The notes beneath the pieces are model-generated. The model made no database searches, was not told where the DNA came from, and worked only from the letters and a program-made list of their open reading frames with translations. DNA of 41,740 bases from positions 1 to 41,740 of the forward strand of contig NZ_NHOA01000039.1 in assembly GCF_002727125.1 (NCBI RefSeq), given 5' to 3'. Position numbers and translations under genes: made by a program. Of this stretch, positions 15,576 through 23,729 are shown one piece after another; within the stretch, counting starts at the first letter, position 1; each line of letters starts with the position of its first letter. Origin of the DNA: Halorubrum persicum (GTDB lineage: Archaea; Halobacteriota; Halobacteria; Halobacteriales; Haloferacaceae).

Positions 15576-15908
15576 TCAGTCCCGCCGGTGACCGAGCGGC
15601 TTCTTCTGGTCGACCTCGACCTCGACGTGGATCGAGTCGGGGAAGTCGCGGGCGACGACCTCGCGGGCGATGTCGTCGGAGCCGTGGATCTCCATCGAGC
15701 GCTTGTACACGTCGTAGCTCCACGGCGGGAACTCGTCGCCGGCGCGGAGCTGCTTATACAGCGGCACGCGCACGGTCTCGGCGGGCGTGGCGTGCGGGCC
15801 CTTACACTCGGCGCCCTTGCGTTCGAGCGTCGACTTGAGGTCCTGGACGGTTTCGGCGAGCACGTCGTGGTCGCCGGAGGTGAAGGAGAGTTTCGTGACG
15901 AAGGTCAT
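15576..15908 (-). CDS. uS10-type ribosomal protein family, second paralogue
   Basis: This 110-residue protein (MTFVTKLSFTSGDHDVLAET) has the S10 layout: a first strand with basic residues, a helix (VLAETVQDLKSTLERKGAEC), a proline-rich loop (GPHATPAETVRVPLYK), then the YDVYKRSMEIHG segment and a final strand (SIHVEVEVDQKK). It differs from the canonical haloarchaeal S10, which opens with MQQARVRL from memory and sits beside the elongation factor gene; neither applies here. It therefore looks like the divergent S10 paralogue annotated in haloarchaea as uS10/mL48 family. The ATG at 15908 is chosen as the first residue of the fold. Whether it joins ribosomes is unknown. Confidence 0.82.
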   Translation of the reverse strand: MTFVTKLSFTSGDHDVLAETVQDLKSTLERKGAECKGPHATPAETVRVPLYKQLRAGDEFPPWSYDVYKRSMEIHGSDDIAREVVARDFPDSIHVEVEVDQKKPLGHRRD

Positions 15909-16112
15909 GGCTGGGGGTCGTCCGGGTATGGTCGCCCGAGGAGTAAAAACGCATCTACCGCGAACGGAGCGCTCCATCCGCCGCCGACACCGACGTAAAA
16001 AACCGCGGTGAAGGGCAACCAACACCGGACAAATCGGCCGAAGAAGGCCGCAGCAGCCGATGCGTTCACGACTCCGACACCCTCTTTAGGGGTGATTGCT
16101 TACCTGACGATA
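15909..16112. promoter_or_regulatory. Divergent region between uS10-like and Nudix genes
   Basis: TTTAGG (16085-16090) is 23-28 nt before ATG 16113, a leaderless promoter for the Nudix gene. For the uS10-like gene a TTTTTAC element (minus strand, about 15944-15950) lies 36-42 nt upstream. Small palindromes GGAGCGCTCC (15966-15975) and CGGCC-N6-GGCCG (16035-16050) also occur. No additional gene is convincing. Confidence 0.45.
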
Positions 16113-16559
16113 ATGACGGTCGAAGCGACCAGTGCTGGAGCCATCCTCTTCCGCGACACCCGCGGCGAACGGGAGTACTTACTCCTGAAGAGCCGTCCGG
16201 GGGACTGGGAGTTCCCCAAGGGCGGGGTCGAGGGGGACGAGGAGCTCCAGCAGACGGCGATACGGGAAGTCGGCGAGGAGGCCGGGATCGAGGATTTCCG
16301 GCTGATCGACGGCTTCCGCAAGGAGTACGACTACGTGTTCGAGGCGAACGGCGACACCATCCACAAGACGGTTCACCTGTTCATCGCGCGCTCGTTCGAG
16401 GCGAGCGCCGAGATCTCGAACGAACACCGCGACCTGCAGTGGCGCGACTACGATCAGGCGCTCAACACGATCACCCAGACCGGGCCCCGAGAGATCCTCG
16501 AAGACGCCCACGACTACCTCGACGAGCGGAAAGACGAGGAGACGGGCGAGTACGTCTAA
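16113..16559 (+). CDS. Nudix hydrolase (Ap4A hydrolase-like)
   Basis: The 148-residue protein is a Nudix pyrophosphohydrolase. The Nudix box GGVEGDEELQQTAIREVGEE plus AGI spans residues 38-60 with all catalytic glutamates present. The preceding WEFPKGGVE and the tail organisation (HLFIARSF, LQWRDYDQALNTIT) resemble bis(5'-nucleosyl)-tetraphosphatases, which degrade Ap4A-type alarmones or clean up nucleotides. The start ATG 16113 follows a leaderless box A and gives MTVEATSAGAILFRD, the usual beginning of the fold; an upstream in-frame extension lacks homology. Exact substrate is uncertain, because Nudix specificity cannot be read from the box. Confidence 0.93.
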   Translation: MTVEATSAGAILFRDTRGEREYLLLKSRPGDWEFPKGGVEGDEELQQTAIREVGEEAGIEDFRLIDGFRKEYDYVFEANGDTIHKTVHLFIARSFEASAEISNEHRDLQWRDYDQALNTITQTGPREILEDAHDYLDERKDEETGEYV

Positions 16560-16614
16560 CCGTCGGGGTTCCCGTGGCGCTTCGTTTTTCAATCCGGCGT
16601 CGACTCCCGCGACC

Positions 16615-17616
16615 GTGACTCCGGACGCCGAGTTCGGCTACGAGCTCCTGGTCTGTCGGTACGCCGAGCTGGCGTGGCACCCGAACGAGGGCCCCCGCCC
16701 CGCGATCGTTTCCCGCCAACTCGGCACCGCGGAGCGCCGCTGGGACACGGTCGTGATCGAGGTCGACCCGGCGGCGTTCGCGGCGCGGCGCGCCTTCGGC
16801 GAGCGCACGATCGACTCCGACCTCCTCCACGTCGTGCGCAACGCCCCCGCCGAGTGGGCGTGGTACCGCGACGCCCTCCCGCACCCGGGCTACCCGTGGC
16901 GCTACGTCCGACAGGCGGTCCACCGGGCCGCGGGGCGGGACCTGATCGAGAAGCGCCGCCGGAACAACCGGATCCAGCTTCGCCGAAAGCGACCGTACCC
17001 GGAGTGGGTCCAGCGAATCGTCGCGATCGAGAACAAGCCGGACCTGGATCGCTCCGCGGCCGACCGCCTCGCCGACCAGCTCGTCCACGACGTGGAGACC
17101 GGCCTCGCCGACGAGGCGTGGCTCGCCACCGAGACGACCGGCGACCGCGTCGAGCCGGCGCTGCTCCGCGAGATGCCGGTCGAGGCCGGCATCCTCGCGA
17201 CCGACTTCGCCGACGGCGTCGACGCCGACGCGGCCGAGGTGGCGTGGCACCCGAGCGATCTGGCGCCCGCGGAACACGAACGCCGCGCCTCCGACACCGA
17301 GACCCTCCGGCTGGAGATCGCCGAGCGAGCCTACGGGAAGGGGTGGCGCTCGTTCCACGACACGATGCGACCGGACTGCCGCCACTTCGAGCTCCGCGGC
17401 GAGGGGCGAGCGCTCGTGCCGCACTGCGCGGCGAAGGCGAAGTCACCGACGGCGCGCGAGTGTTCGGGCTCCTGCCCGGAGTTCTCGCCCGAGCCGCCCC
17501 AGTGGCGGACGAAGGGGTGGCCGATCGAGGGCGGTCCGGGGAAGGGGCTCGAACTGGTCCTCGACCGGCGTCGGGATCGAGCGCGCGATCGGATCGCCGA
17601 CGACGAGAGCGAGTGA
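16615..17616 (+). CDS. Haloarchaeal DUF5787-like protein; possible Fe-S PD-(D/E)XK nuclease
   Basis: The 333-residue protein starts at GTG 16615, 55 nt after the Nudix gene, and matches what I remember as the haloarchaeal DUF5787 family. Residues 44-49 (WDTVVIEV region with D44 and E49) and strand IVAIENKPDL with E139 and K141, followed by the helix AADRLADQLVHDVETGLADE and strand AWLATE, follow the beta-ExK-alpha-beta order of PD-(D/E)XK nucleases. One cysteine lies near the N-terminus (C14) and four near the C-terminus (C255, C271, C283, C287), a distribution like Cas4/AddB Fe-S nucleases. The family membership is fairly likely; nuclease activity is only a hypothesis. The gene is convergent with the dehydrogenase gene. 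Confidence 0.8.
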   Translation: MTPDAEFGYELLVCRYAELAWHPNEGPRPAIVSRQLGTAERRWDTVVIEVDPAAFAARRAFGERTIDSDLLHVVRNAPAEWAWYRDALPHPGYPWRYVRQAVHRAAGRDLIEKRRRNNRIQLRRKRPYPEWVQRIVAIENKPDLDRSAADRLADQLVHDVETGLADEAWLATETTGDRVEPALLREMPVEAGILATDFADGVDADAAEVAWHPSDLAPAEHERRASDTETLRLEIAERAYGKGWRSFHDTMRPDCRHFELRGEGRALVPHCAAKAKSPTARECSGSCPEFSPEPPQWRTKGWPIEGGPGKGLELVLDRRRDRARDRIADDESE

Positions 17617-17646
17617 GTCGGCGACCCCGTCCGGATCGCCCCTCCC

Positions 17647-20600
17647 CTACGCCAGCGCGCCCGCCAGCTTTTCGACCGGGTGCGGCGGCTCCGGCGCGTC
17701 GCCGTCGCGCTCCTTCAGTTGGCTCCGGCAGGAGGCGCCCGGCGCGACCACCTCGTCGCCGTCACTCTCGTCGACCTGATCGAAGAGGATGCGCCCGATG
17801 GACTTGCTCATCGAGTAGTGCTCGGCCTCGTAGCCGAACGAGCCCGCCATCCCGCAACACGAGGAGTCGAGGGGATCGACGCCGTAGCCGGCGCGCCGGA
17901 GCACCCCCACCGCGTGGTGGTCCTTCTTCGTCGCCTTCTGGTGGCAGTGGCCGTGGTAGGTGAGCGACTCGGTCGGCGCGTCGAGGTCGATCCCCTCGTC
18001 GAGCCGGTGGGCGTCGACGTACTCCATGATCCCGTACGTGTTCCCGGAGACGGCCGCCACGTCGTCGTCGGGCACGTCGCTGGCGTCGCCGTCGAGCAGG
18101 TCGTGGTAGTCGCTCTGGAGCATCACGGCGTCAGTCGGCTCCACGACGACGATCTCCCACCCGTCACGTACGTCGGGCGCGAGCGCCTCCACGGCGTCTT
18201 CCGCCGCCGCCCGCGACTTGTCGAGCATCCCCTTCGAGTGCGGCGGCCGCCCGCTGCCGTCGACGTCGGGTATCCGGACGTGGCAGTTCGCGGCCTCCAA
18301 CACGCGCACCGCGGCCTTCCCCGCGCCGGGGTTCGTGTAGGTGGTGTACACGTCGGGGAACAACAGCACGTCGCGGTCGGCCTCGGCGCGGGGGACGCCG
18401 GCGCCGCCGCGGGCCTCGAACCAGTCGGTCAGGCTCTCCGAGCGGAACGTGGGGAGGTCCCGCTCCTTCGCGATACCGAGGACCTTCTCCATGACGAGGC
18501 CGCCGCCGGGGAGCTTTCCGGGGAGGTTCGAGAGGGGCGCGAGCTTCGAGCCGAGCGGCGCCAGCTTCTCGAAGTTCCCGAGCAGTCGCGTCCGCAGGTC
18601 GATCCCGTGTTCCTCGTGGTGGGCGTGTTCGACCTCGGCTTTGAGCTTCGCCATGTCGACGCCGCTGGGGCAGTCCTTCGTACAGCCCTTACAGCCGACA
18701 CAGAGGTCCATCACCTCGGTGACGAACTCGTCGTCGGTCGGGTCGTCGGGGAGCTCGCCGTTCATGGCGCCACGGAGCATGTTCGCCCGGCCGCGCGTCG
18801 CCTGGATCTCCTCCTCGGAGGCGCGGTAGGTCGGACACATCACGCCGCCCGTCGTCTCTTGCGGGCCGCGACAGCCGCCGCAGCCGTGGCAGAGCTCGAC
18901 CATCCCCTGCATTCCGTTGTCGATCGCCCACTCCATCGCGGGGTCGAAGCCGGCGTCGTGCTCGTACTCCGCGTCGAACCGGAGGTTCTCGCGCATGTCG
19001 AACTCGCCGCAGACGTTGCCCGGATTGAGCAGCCAGTCGGGGTCGAACGCGGTCTTCAGCTCGCGGAACGCATCCCACAGGTCGTCGCCGTACAGCTTCC
19101 GGTTCCACTGGGTCCGAGCGCGGCCGTCGCCGTGCTCGCCCGACACCGACCCGCCGAGCCGGACCACGGCGTCGGTGACGCGGTCGGCGATGTCGACCAT
19201 CGCGTCCACGTCGTCGACGTCCTTCGTGTTGATCAGCGGTCGGATGTGGAGGACGCCCGGTCCCGCGTGGGCGTAGAAGGTCGCGAACGTGTCGTTGTCG
19301 TCGAGGATCTCCTGAAACTCCCGGGTGTACTCGGGGAGGTGCTCCGGCGGGATCGCGCAGTCCTCGATGAACGAGATGTGTTTCTCGTCCGTGGTCCGCG
19401 ACAGGAGGATCGGGAGCCCGGACTTGCGCATCTTCCAGAACCGGTCGCGTTGCTCGGGGTCGTGCGCCTCCATCGCGTCGACCGCGCGGCGCGGCTGGCT
19501 CGTTATCTCGGCGGCGCCCTCCCCCGGATCGACCTCGGTCTCGGGGACGATCGCGTCGGCCGCGCCGTCGTCGCCCACCCGGTCCGCGATCAGGTCAGCG
19601 ACCTTCTGTTTCCCCTCGGCGTCGCTCTCGGCGTAGAACTCGACGAGGAGGACGGACTCGGTCCCCTCGGGCAACATCCCCACGACCTCCTCGAACTCCG
19701 GCGTGTCGGCGGCGAGGCCCAACAGCACGTCGTCCATCACCTCGACGGCGGCGGGGTCGTGGTCGAGGATCGGCGACACGTCCTCCATCGCGTCGAGGAG
19801 GTCGTCGTAGGTGAGCAGCGCCACCGCCTTCGTCTCCGGAATCTCGACGAGCGAGACGGTCGCCTCCGTCACCGTCGCGAGGGTCCCCTCGCTGCCGGCC
19901 ATGAGCCGCCCGAGGTTGACGACGCCCGCCTCGCCGTACTCGCCGCGGTACTCGGCGAGCAGGCGGTCGAGGTTGTAGCCGGAGACGTTCCGCTTCATCT
20001 CGGGGAAGCGCTCGTCGATCGCGGCCTCCTCCTCGTCGAGTATCCGGACGACCTCGGCGTGGATTCGCGGCAGGAGCGCGTCGGCGTCGGCGTCCGCCGA
20101 CTCGCGCAGCTCCTCGACGGCGACGTCACCGAACGTCGTCACCGTCCCGTCCGCGAGCACGACCTCGACCTCCTCGACGTAGTGGTCGGTCTTCCCGTAC
20201 TTCAGCGAGTGCGACCCGGTGGAGTTGTTGCCGATCGCCCCGCCGATCGCGGACTTGTCGCGCCACGCCGGGTCGGGCGCGAACTTCAGCCCGTGCGGCT
20301 CGACCGCGGCGTTGAGGTCGCCGACGTACGCCCCCGCCTGCGCCCGGGCGGTCCCCGCTTCCGCGTCGGTCGACAACACCTCGTCCATCGAGTCGGTGAG
20401 GTCGAGGACCACCGCCTCGTTGACGGTCTGTCCGGCGAGCGACGTGCCGCCGCCGCGGGGTAACACGGGAATCCCCTCTCGGTAGCAGTACTCCTGGACC
20501 GCCGCCACGTCCGCCGTCGACTCCGGCATCACGACCCCGATCGGCGTGACCTCGTACGCCGAGGCGTCGGTCGCGTACAGCCGCTTCGAGTAGTCGTCGA

Positions 20601-20724
20601 ACCGCACGTCGCCGTCGACGCGGTCGTCCAGCGCCTCGACGAGGTCCGGGCGCTCTACCGCCCCTCCCGTGTAGTCGAAGTCTCCCCCGTCCCGCGGATC
20701 CGGGCCCGGCGTGTTGGTCGCCAT
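17647..20724 (-). CDS. dld: FAD-linked D-lactate/2-hydroxyacid dehydrogenase with Fe-S and CCG domains
   Basis: The 1025-residue protein oxidises a 2-hydroxyacid, most likely D-lactate, to the keto acid and passes electrons to the membrane quinone pool. Residues 58-200 form the PCMH FAD domain (VLPRGGGTSLAGQTVNEAVV; IGGAIGNNSTGSHSLKYGKT), 230-580 the FAD-oxidase cap and catalytic part (SGEHGDGRARTQW). Two 4Fe-4S sites follow: C612-C615-C618 with C630, and C675-C678-C681-C685. The C-terminus is a CCG/heterodisulfide-reductase-like domain with HGHCHQK (924-930) and SCCGMAG (955-961). It is a GlcD-GlcF-type fusion. It is divergent from lutC-lutB across 116 bp with two matching palindromes. Glycolate is an alternative substrate. 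Confidence 0.92.
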   Translation of the reverse strand: MATNTPGPDPRDGGDFDYTGGAVERPDLVEALDDRVDGDVRFDDYSKRLYATDASAYEVTPIGVVMPESTADVAAVQEYCYREGIPVLPRGGGTSLAGQTVNEAVVLDLTDSMDEVLSTDAEAGTARAQAGAYVGDLNAAVEPHGLKFAPDPAWRDKSAIGGAIGNNSTGSHSLKYGKTDHYVEEVEVVLADGTVTTFGDVAVEELRESADADADALLPRIHAEVVRILDEEEAAIDERFPEMKRNVSGYNLDRLLAEYRGEYGEAGVVNLGRLMAGSEGTLATVTEATVSLVEIPETKAVALLTYDDLLDAMEDVSPILDHDPAAVEVMDDVLLGLAADTPEFEEVVGMLPEGTESVLLVEFYAESDAEGKQKVADLIADRVGDDGAADAIVPETEVDPGEGAAEITSQPRRAVDAMEAHDPEQRDRFWKMRKSGLPILLSRTTDEKHISFIEDCAIPPEHLPEYTREFQEILDDNDTFATFYAHAGPGVLHIRPLINTKDVDDVDAMVDIADRVTDAVVRLGGSVSGEHGDGRARTQWNRKLYGDDLWDAFRELKTAFDPDWLLNPGNVCGEFDMRENLRFDAEYEHDAGFDPAMEWAIDNGMQGMVELCHGCGGCRGPQETTGGVMCPTYRASEEEIQATRGRANMLRGAMNGELPDDPTDDEFVTEVMDLCVGCKGCTKDCPSGVDMAKLKAEVEHAHHEEHGIDLRTRLLGNFEKLAPLGSKLAPLSNLPGKLPGGGLVMEKVLGIAKERDLPTFRSESLTDWFEARGGAGVPRAEADRDVLLFPDVYTTYTNPGAGKAAVRVLEAANCHVRIPDVDGSGRPPHSKGMLDKSRAAAEDAVEALAPDVRDGWEIVVVEPTDAVMLQSDYHDLLDGDASDVPDDDVAAVSGNTYGIMEYVDAHRLDEGIDLDAPTESLTYHGHCHQKATKKDHHAVGVLRRAGYGVDPLDSSCCGMAGSFGYEAEHYSMSKSIGRILFDQVDESDGDEVVAPGASCRSQLKERDGDAPEPPHPVEKLAGALA

Positions 20725-20840
20725 GAGGAACCCTCACGGTCGAACCGTGAAAAAGCTCCCCCAGTCGGCGAATCCTGAGCGCTCCTGCGAGCCGGTGAAA
20801 CCGACACAAAACCCAAATACTCGCCGCCTGACCACCCCGT
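20725..20840. promoter_or_regulatory. Divergent lactate-locus promoter with two CGGT-N3-ACCG palindromes
   Basis: Palindrome 1, CACGGT-CGA-ACCGTG (20735-20749), lies 11-25 nt upstream of the dehydrogenase ATG, between a T-rich possible TATA (minus strand, 20750-20755) and the start. Palindrome 2, CGGT-GAA-ACCG (20793-20803), has the same core and spacing and sits just upstream of the plus-strand box A-like CAAATAC (about 20814-20820), which is about 21-27 nt before lutC. One dimeric regulator could control both arms. Confidence 0.6.
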
Positions 20841-21395
20841 ATGTCACTCGCCGACCGATCGGCGTTCAAGCGCCGGCTCGACGCCCTCGGTGTGACGGTC
20901 ACCGAAGGCCCCGAGAGCGCGTGCTCGGAACTGGTAGACGAGGCCGCCGGAGAGCCGGCCGTCGGCGTCGCGCTCAGCGACGCCCCGTCAGCGGGCGCCG
21001 CGCTCCCCGACCGGATCGAGACCGAACCGACGACCGCCGACCTCCGTGCGGCTCACACCGGGGTCACCGCGGCGGAACTCGGCGTCGCCGCCTACGGCAG
21101 CGTCGCGATCGAGGCCGACCGGGACGGCACCGAGCCGGTGAGCCTCTTCGTCGACCGCCACGTCGTGGTCCTCCGTGAGGCCGACCTCGTCCCCGACATG
21201 GCCGACGCGTTCGAGTGGCTCGGCCCCCGAGCGCGCGACGAGTCGGTCGACGTGGTGTTCGCCACCGGCCCCAGCGCCACCGCCGACATGGGCGGGCTGG
21301 TCCACGGGGCGCACGGGCCGAAAGCGGTGCACGTGGTGTTGCTTCGGGCGGACGACGAGGATGCCGCCGAATCGGAGGTGACCGCCGATGAGTAG
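20841..21395 (+). CDS. lutC: LutC-like LUD-domain protein
   Basis: The 184-residue protein belongs to the LUD (lactate utilisation) domain family. Hallmarks are VTAAELGVAAYGSVAIEADR near the middle, a strand-helix segment HVVVLREADLVPDMADAFEW and FATGPSATADMGGLVHGAHG (about 142-161), ending in the LLR strand and an acidic tail. In Bacillus, LutC works with LutA and LutB in oxidising L-lactate to pyruvate. Here it is followed by a LutB-LutA fusion whose ATG overlaps this gene by 8 nt, so the two are coupled. LUD proteins have no fully defined chemistry, so its exact role in the complex is unknown. Confidence 0.9.
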   Translation: MSLADRSAFKRRLDALGVTVTEGPESACSELVDEAAGEPAVGVALSDAPSAGAALPDRIETEPTTADLRAAHTGVTAAELGVAAYGSVAIEADRDGTEPVSLFVDRHVVVLREADLVPDMADAFEWLGPRARDESVDVVFATGPSATADMGGLVHGAHGPKAVHVVLLRADDEDAAESEVTADE

Positions 21396-23622
21396 CGACG
21401 CCGCGAAGGCCGACCGCATCCGCGAGCTGATGGCGACCGAGGGCGACGCGGTCGCCGCGAACACTCGGGGGTTCAACGAGGGGCGCTACGAGTCGACGGG
21501 GCGGCTGGACGACTACGACGAGCTGAAAGACGAGGCCCGGGCGATCAAGGAAGACGCGATCGGTCGGCTGCCGGAGCTCGTCGACGAGGTGCGCGAGTCG
21601 GTGGAGGCCAACGGTGGGACCGTCTACGTCGCCGACGACGCCGCCGACGCGAACCGATACATCACGGAGCTGACCGCCGAGGAGCGCGACGCCGACCGCC
21701 TCGTCAAGTCCAAGTCGATGACCTCGGAGGAGATCGAGGTGAACGAGGCGCTCGCGGACGCGGGCGTCGACGTGCTGGAGACCGACCTCGGCGAGTGGGT
21801 GCTCCAGCTGGCCGACGAGGCGCCCTCGCACATCGTCGCGCCGGCGATCCACAAATCCCGCGAGGGCATCTCGGAGCTGTTCGCGGAGCAATTCGACCTC
21901 GACGAGCCGCCGGAGACCGCCGAGGAGCTCACGATGTTCGCCCGCGAGCGCCTCGGCGAGCTGATCGAGGACGCCGACGTGGGGATGACCGGCGCGAACT
22001 TCATCGCGGCCGACTCCGGCACGATGCTCCTCGTCACCAGCGAGGGGAACGCCCGGAAGACGGTGACGGCGACCGACACGCACGTCGCGGTGGCCGGCGT
22101 CGAGAAGCTCGTCCCGACCGTCGAGGAGTTCTCCCCGTTCGTCGAGCTGATCGGGCGCTCCGGCACGGGACAGGACGTGACCTCCTACATCTCGACGCTC
22201 ACCCCGCCCGTGGACTCGCCGGTGCCCGACTTCGAGGCGGACGAGACCCCGCTGGCGGACGACTCGGGCGCCGACCGCGACTTCCACCTCGTGCTCATCG
22301 ACAACGGTCGCATGGCGATGCGCGACGACAAGGAGCTGCGAGAGACGCTGTACTGCATCCGGTGCTCCGCCTGCTCGAACGCCTGCGGTAACTTCCAGAG
22401 CGTCGGCGGCCACGCCTTCGGCGGCGAGACGTACTCCGGCGGGATCGCCACCGGCTGGGAGGCGGGCATCGAGGGGCTCGACGTCGCCGCCGAGTTCAAC
22501 GACCTCTGTACCGGCTGTTCGCGCTGCGTTCCGGCGTGTCCGGTCGGGATCGACATCCCGTGGATCAACACGGTGGTCCGCGACCGGATCAACCGCGGCG
22601 AGGTCGACTCCCGCCAGACCGACTGGCTGTTCGAGGAGCTGGTCCCCGACGAGGAGCCCGCCGGCCTCGATCTCGGAACCCGGATCGTCGGCAACTACGA
22701 AACGGTCGCGAAGCTCGGGAGCCTCACCGCGCCGGTCGCGAACCGGCTGGCCGACGCCGGACCGCTGCGCGCGCTCGCCGAGCGCGTGACCGGCATCGAT
22801 CGCCGACGCGACCTCCCCGAGTTCGCGAGCGAGTCGCTCGTCGACTGGTTCGAGCGCCGGGGCGGCGCCGCGGTCCCGAGCGGCGAGGCGGCGCGAACCG
22901 TCGTGCTCTACCCCGACACCGCGACCAACTACGTCGACGTCGAGCGCGGGAAGGCGGCGGTGCGCGCGCTCGAGGCGCTCGACGTTCACGTTCGCGTTCC
23001 GGACCTTCCGGGGAGCGGTCGCCCGCCGCTCTCGCAGGGGATGATCTCGACCGCGGCGGCGGCGGCCGAGGACGCGTACGCCGGGCTCGTCACCCACGTC
23101 GACGCCGGTCGCGACGTGGTCGTGATCGAGCCGAGCGACCTCGCGATGTTCCGGAGCGAGTACGAGAAGCTCCTCCCGGAGCGCTCGTTCGAGCGCCTCG
23201 CCGACGCCAGCTACGATATCATGGAGTACCTCTTCGGCCTGCTGGAGAACGGCGGGGACCCGGGGGCGCTCCGGGCGCCGGCGGCGGGGACCGGGCCGGT
23301 GGCCTCGGGGAACCGGATCGCCTACCACCCGCACTGTCAGGCGCGGACGATCGGCGTCGGCGAGCACGCGACCGCCGTGATGGAGCGGCTCGGCTACGAC
23401 GTGCGCGTCTCCGAGACGGAGTGTTGCGGGATGGCCGGGTCGTTCGGCTACAAGGAGGACTACTACGAGCTGAGCATGGACGTGGGCGAACCCCTCCGCG
23501 AGCAGTTCGGCGACACCGACCGGACCGTCGTCGCCGCCGGCACCTCCTGTGGCGAACAGCTCGACGCGCTGTTGGGATCGTCGCCGATGCATCCCGTGGA
23601 GCTGGTCGCACCGCGCGAGTGA
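21388..23622 (+). CDS. lutB: LutB-LutA fusion: LUD domain, ferredoxin and CCG domains
   Basis: The 744-residue protein joins a LUD domain (about 60-300; KSKSMTSEEIEVNEAL, GMTGANFIAADSGTMLLVTS), two 4Fe-4S motifs (C323-C326-C329-C333 and C374-C377-C380-C384) and a CCG-type domain (HPHCQAR at 647-653, ECCGMAGSFG at 678-687). In Bacillus LutB supplies the first two parts and LutA the CCG part as separate proteins. The fusion should oxidise lactate and deliver electrons to the respiratory chain. Its C-terminal half closely resembles that of the divergent dehydrogenase. Residues 623-642 are a Gly/Ala/Pro-rich linker. The start ATG overlaps lutC by 8 nt. Confidence 0.92.
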   Translation: MSSDAAKADRIRELMATEGDAVAANTRGFNEGRYESTGRLDDYDELKDEARAIKEDAIGRLPELVDEVRESVEANGGTVYVADDAADANRYITELTAEERDADRLVKSKSMTSEEIEVNEALADAGVDVLETDLGEWVLQLADEAPSHIVAPAIHKSREGISELFAEQFDLDEPPETAEELTMFARERLGELIEDADVGMTGANFIAADSGTMLLVTSEGNARKTVTATDTHVAVAGVEKLVPTVEEFSPFVELIGRSGTGQDVTSYISTLTPPVDSPVPDFEADETPLADDSGADRDFHLVLIDNGRMAMRDDKELRETLYCIRCSACSNACGNFQSVGGHAFGGETYSGGIATGWEAGIEGLDVAAEFNDLCTGCSRCVPACPVGIDIPWINTVVRDRINRGEVDSRQTDWLFEELVPDEEPAGLDLGTRIVGNYETVAKLGSLTAPVANRLADAGPLRALAERVTGIDRRRDLPEFASESLVDWFERRGGAAVPSGEAARTVVLYPDTATNYVDVERGKAAVRALEALDVHVRVPDLPGSGRPPLSQGMISTAAAAAEDAYAGLVTHVDAGRDVVVIEPSDLAMFRSEYEKLLPERSFERLADASYDIMEYLFGLLENGGDPGALRAPAAGTGPVASGNRIAYHPHCQARTIGVGEHATAVMERLGYDVRVSETECCGMAGSFGYKEDYYELSMDVGEPLREQFGDTDRTVVAAGTSCGEQLDALLGSSPMHPVELVAPRE

Positions 23623-23623
23623 T

Positions 23624-23652
23624 CCCGGCCACGAGCAACCCCGGCCACGAGC
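23624..23652 (+). repeat. Direct repeat CCCGGCCACGAGC x2
   Basis: A 13-bp unit occurs at 23624-23636 and 23640-23652 with a 3-nt spacer, immediately after the lutB stop. It may be a slippage duplication; no function is evident. Confidence 0.75.
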
Positions 23653-23682
23653 GACCCGGCGCTCGCCGCGTCTGACGGGCGT

Positions 23683-23706
23683 CGTTCGACAACGAACGCT
23701 TAATAG
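23683..23706 (+). promoter_or_regulatory. Palindrome abutting TATA of the PRC-barrel gene
   Basis: CGTTCG-ACAA-CGAACG (23683-23698) is a perfect 16-bp inverted repeat, followed at once by CTTAATAGG (TTAATA at about 23700-23705). The TATA is 25-30 nt before ATG 23730, so transcription is nearly leaderless and the palindrome occupies the BRE/upstream site, a typical position for an archaeal activator or TFB-blocking repressor. Confidence 0.6.
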
Positions 23707-23729
23707 GCGCGCTCGCGACCGTATCGCAT

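Noticed and set aside
17680-20463. A 927-codon open frame on the plus strand opposite the lactate dehydrogenase gene
   Set aside because: It is antisense to a gene with full FAD, Fe-S and CCG motifs. Its product is rich in Arg/Val/His repeats (RRGV, VDVDHRV) without domains, as expected for a GC-rich shadow frame.
21064-23592. An 842-codon open frame on the minus strand opposite lutB
   Set aside because: It is a complement shadow of lutC/lutB: Arg/Asp/His low-complexity sequence, no recognisable domain and no promoter.
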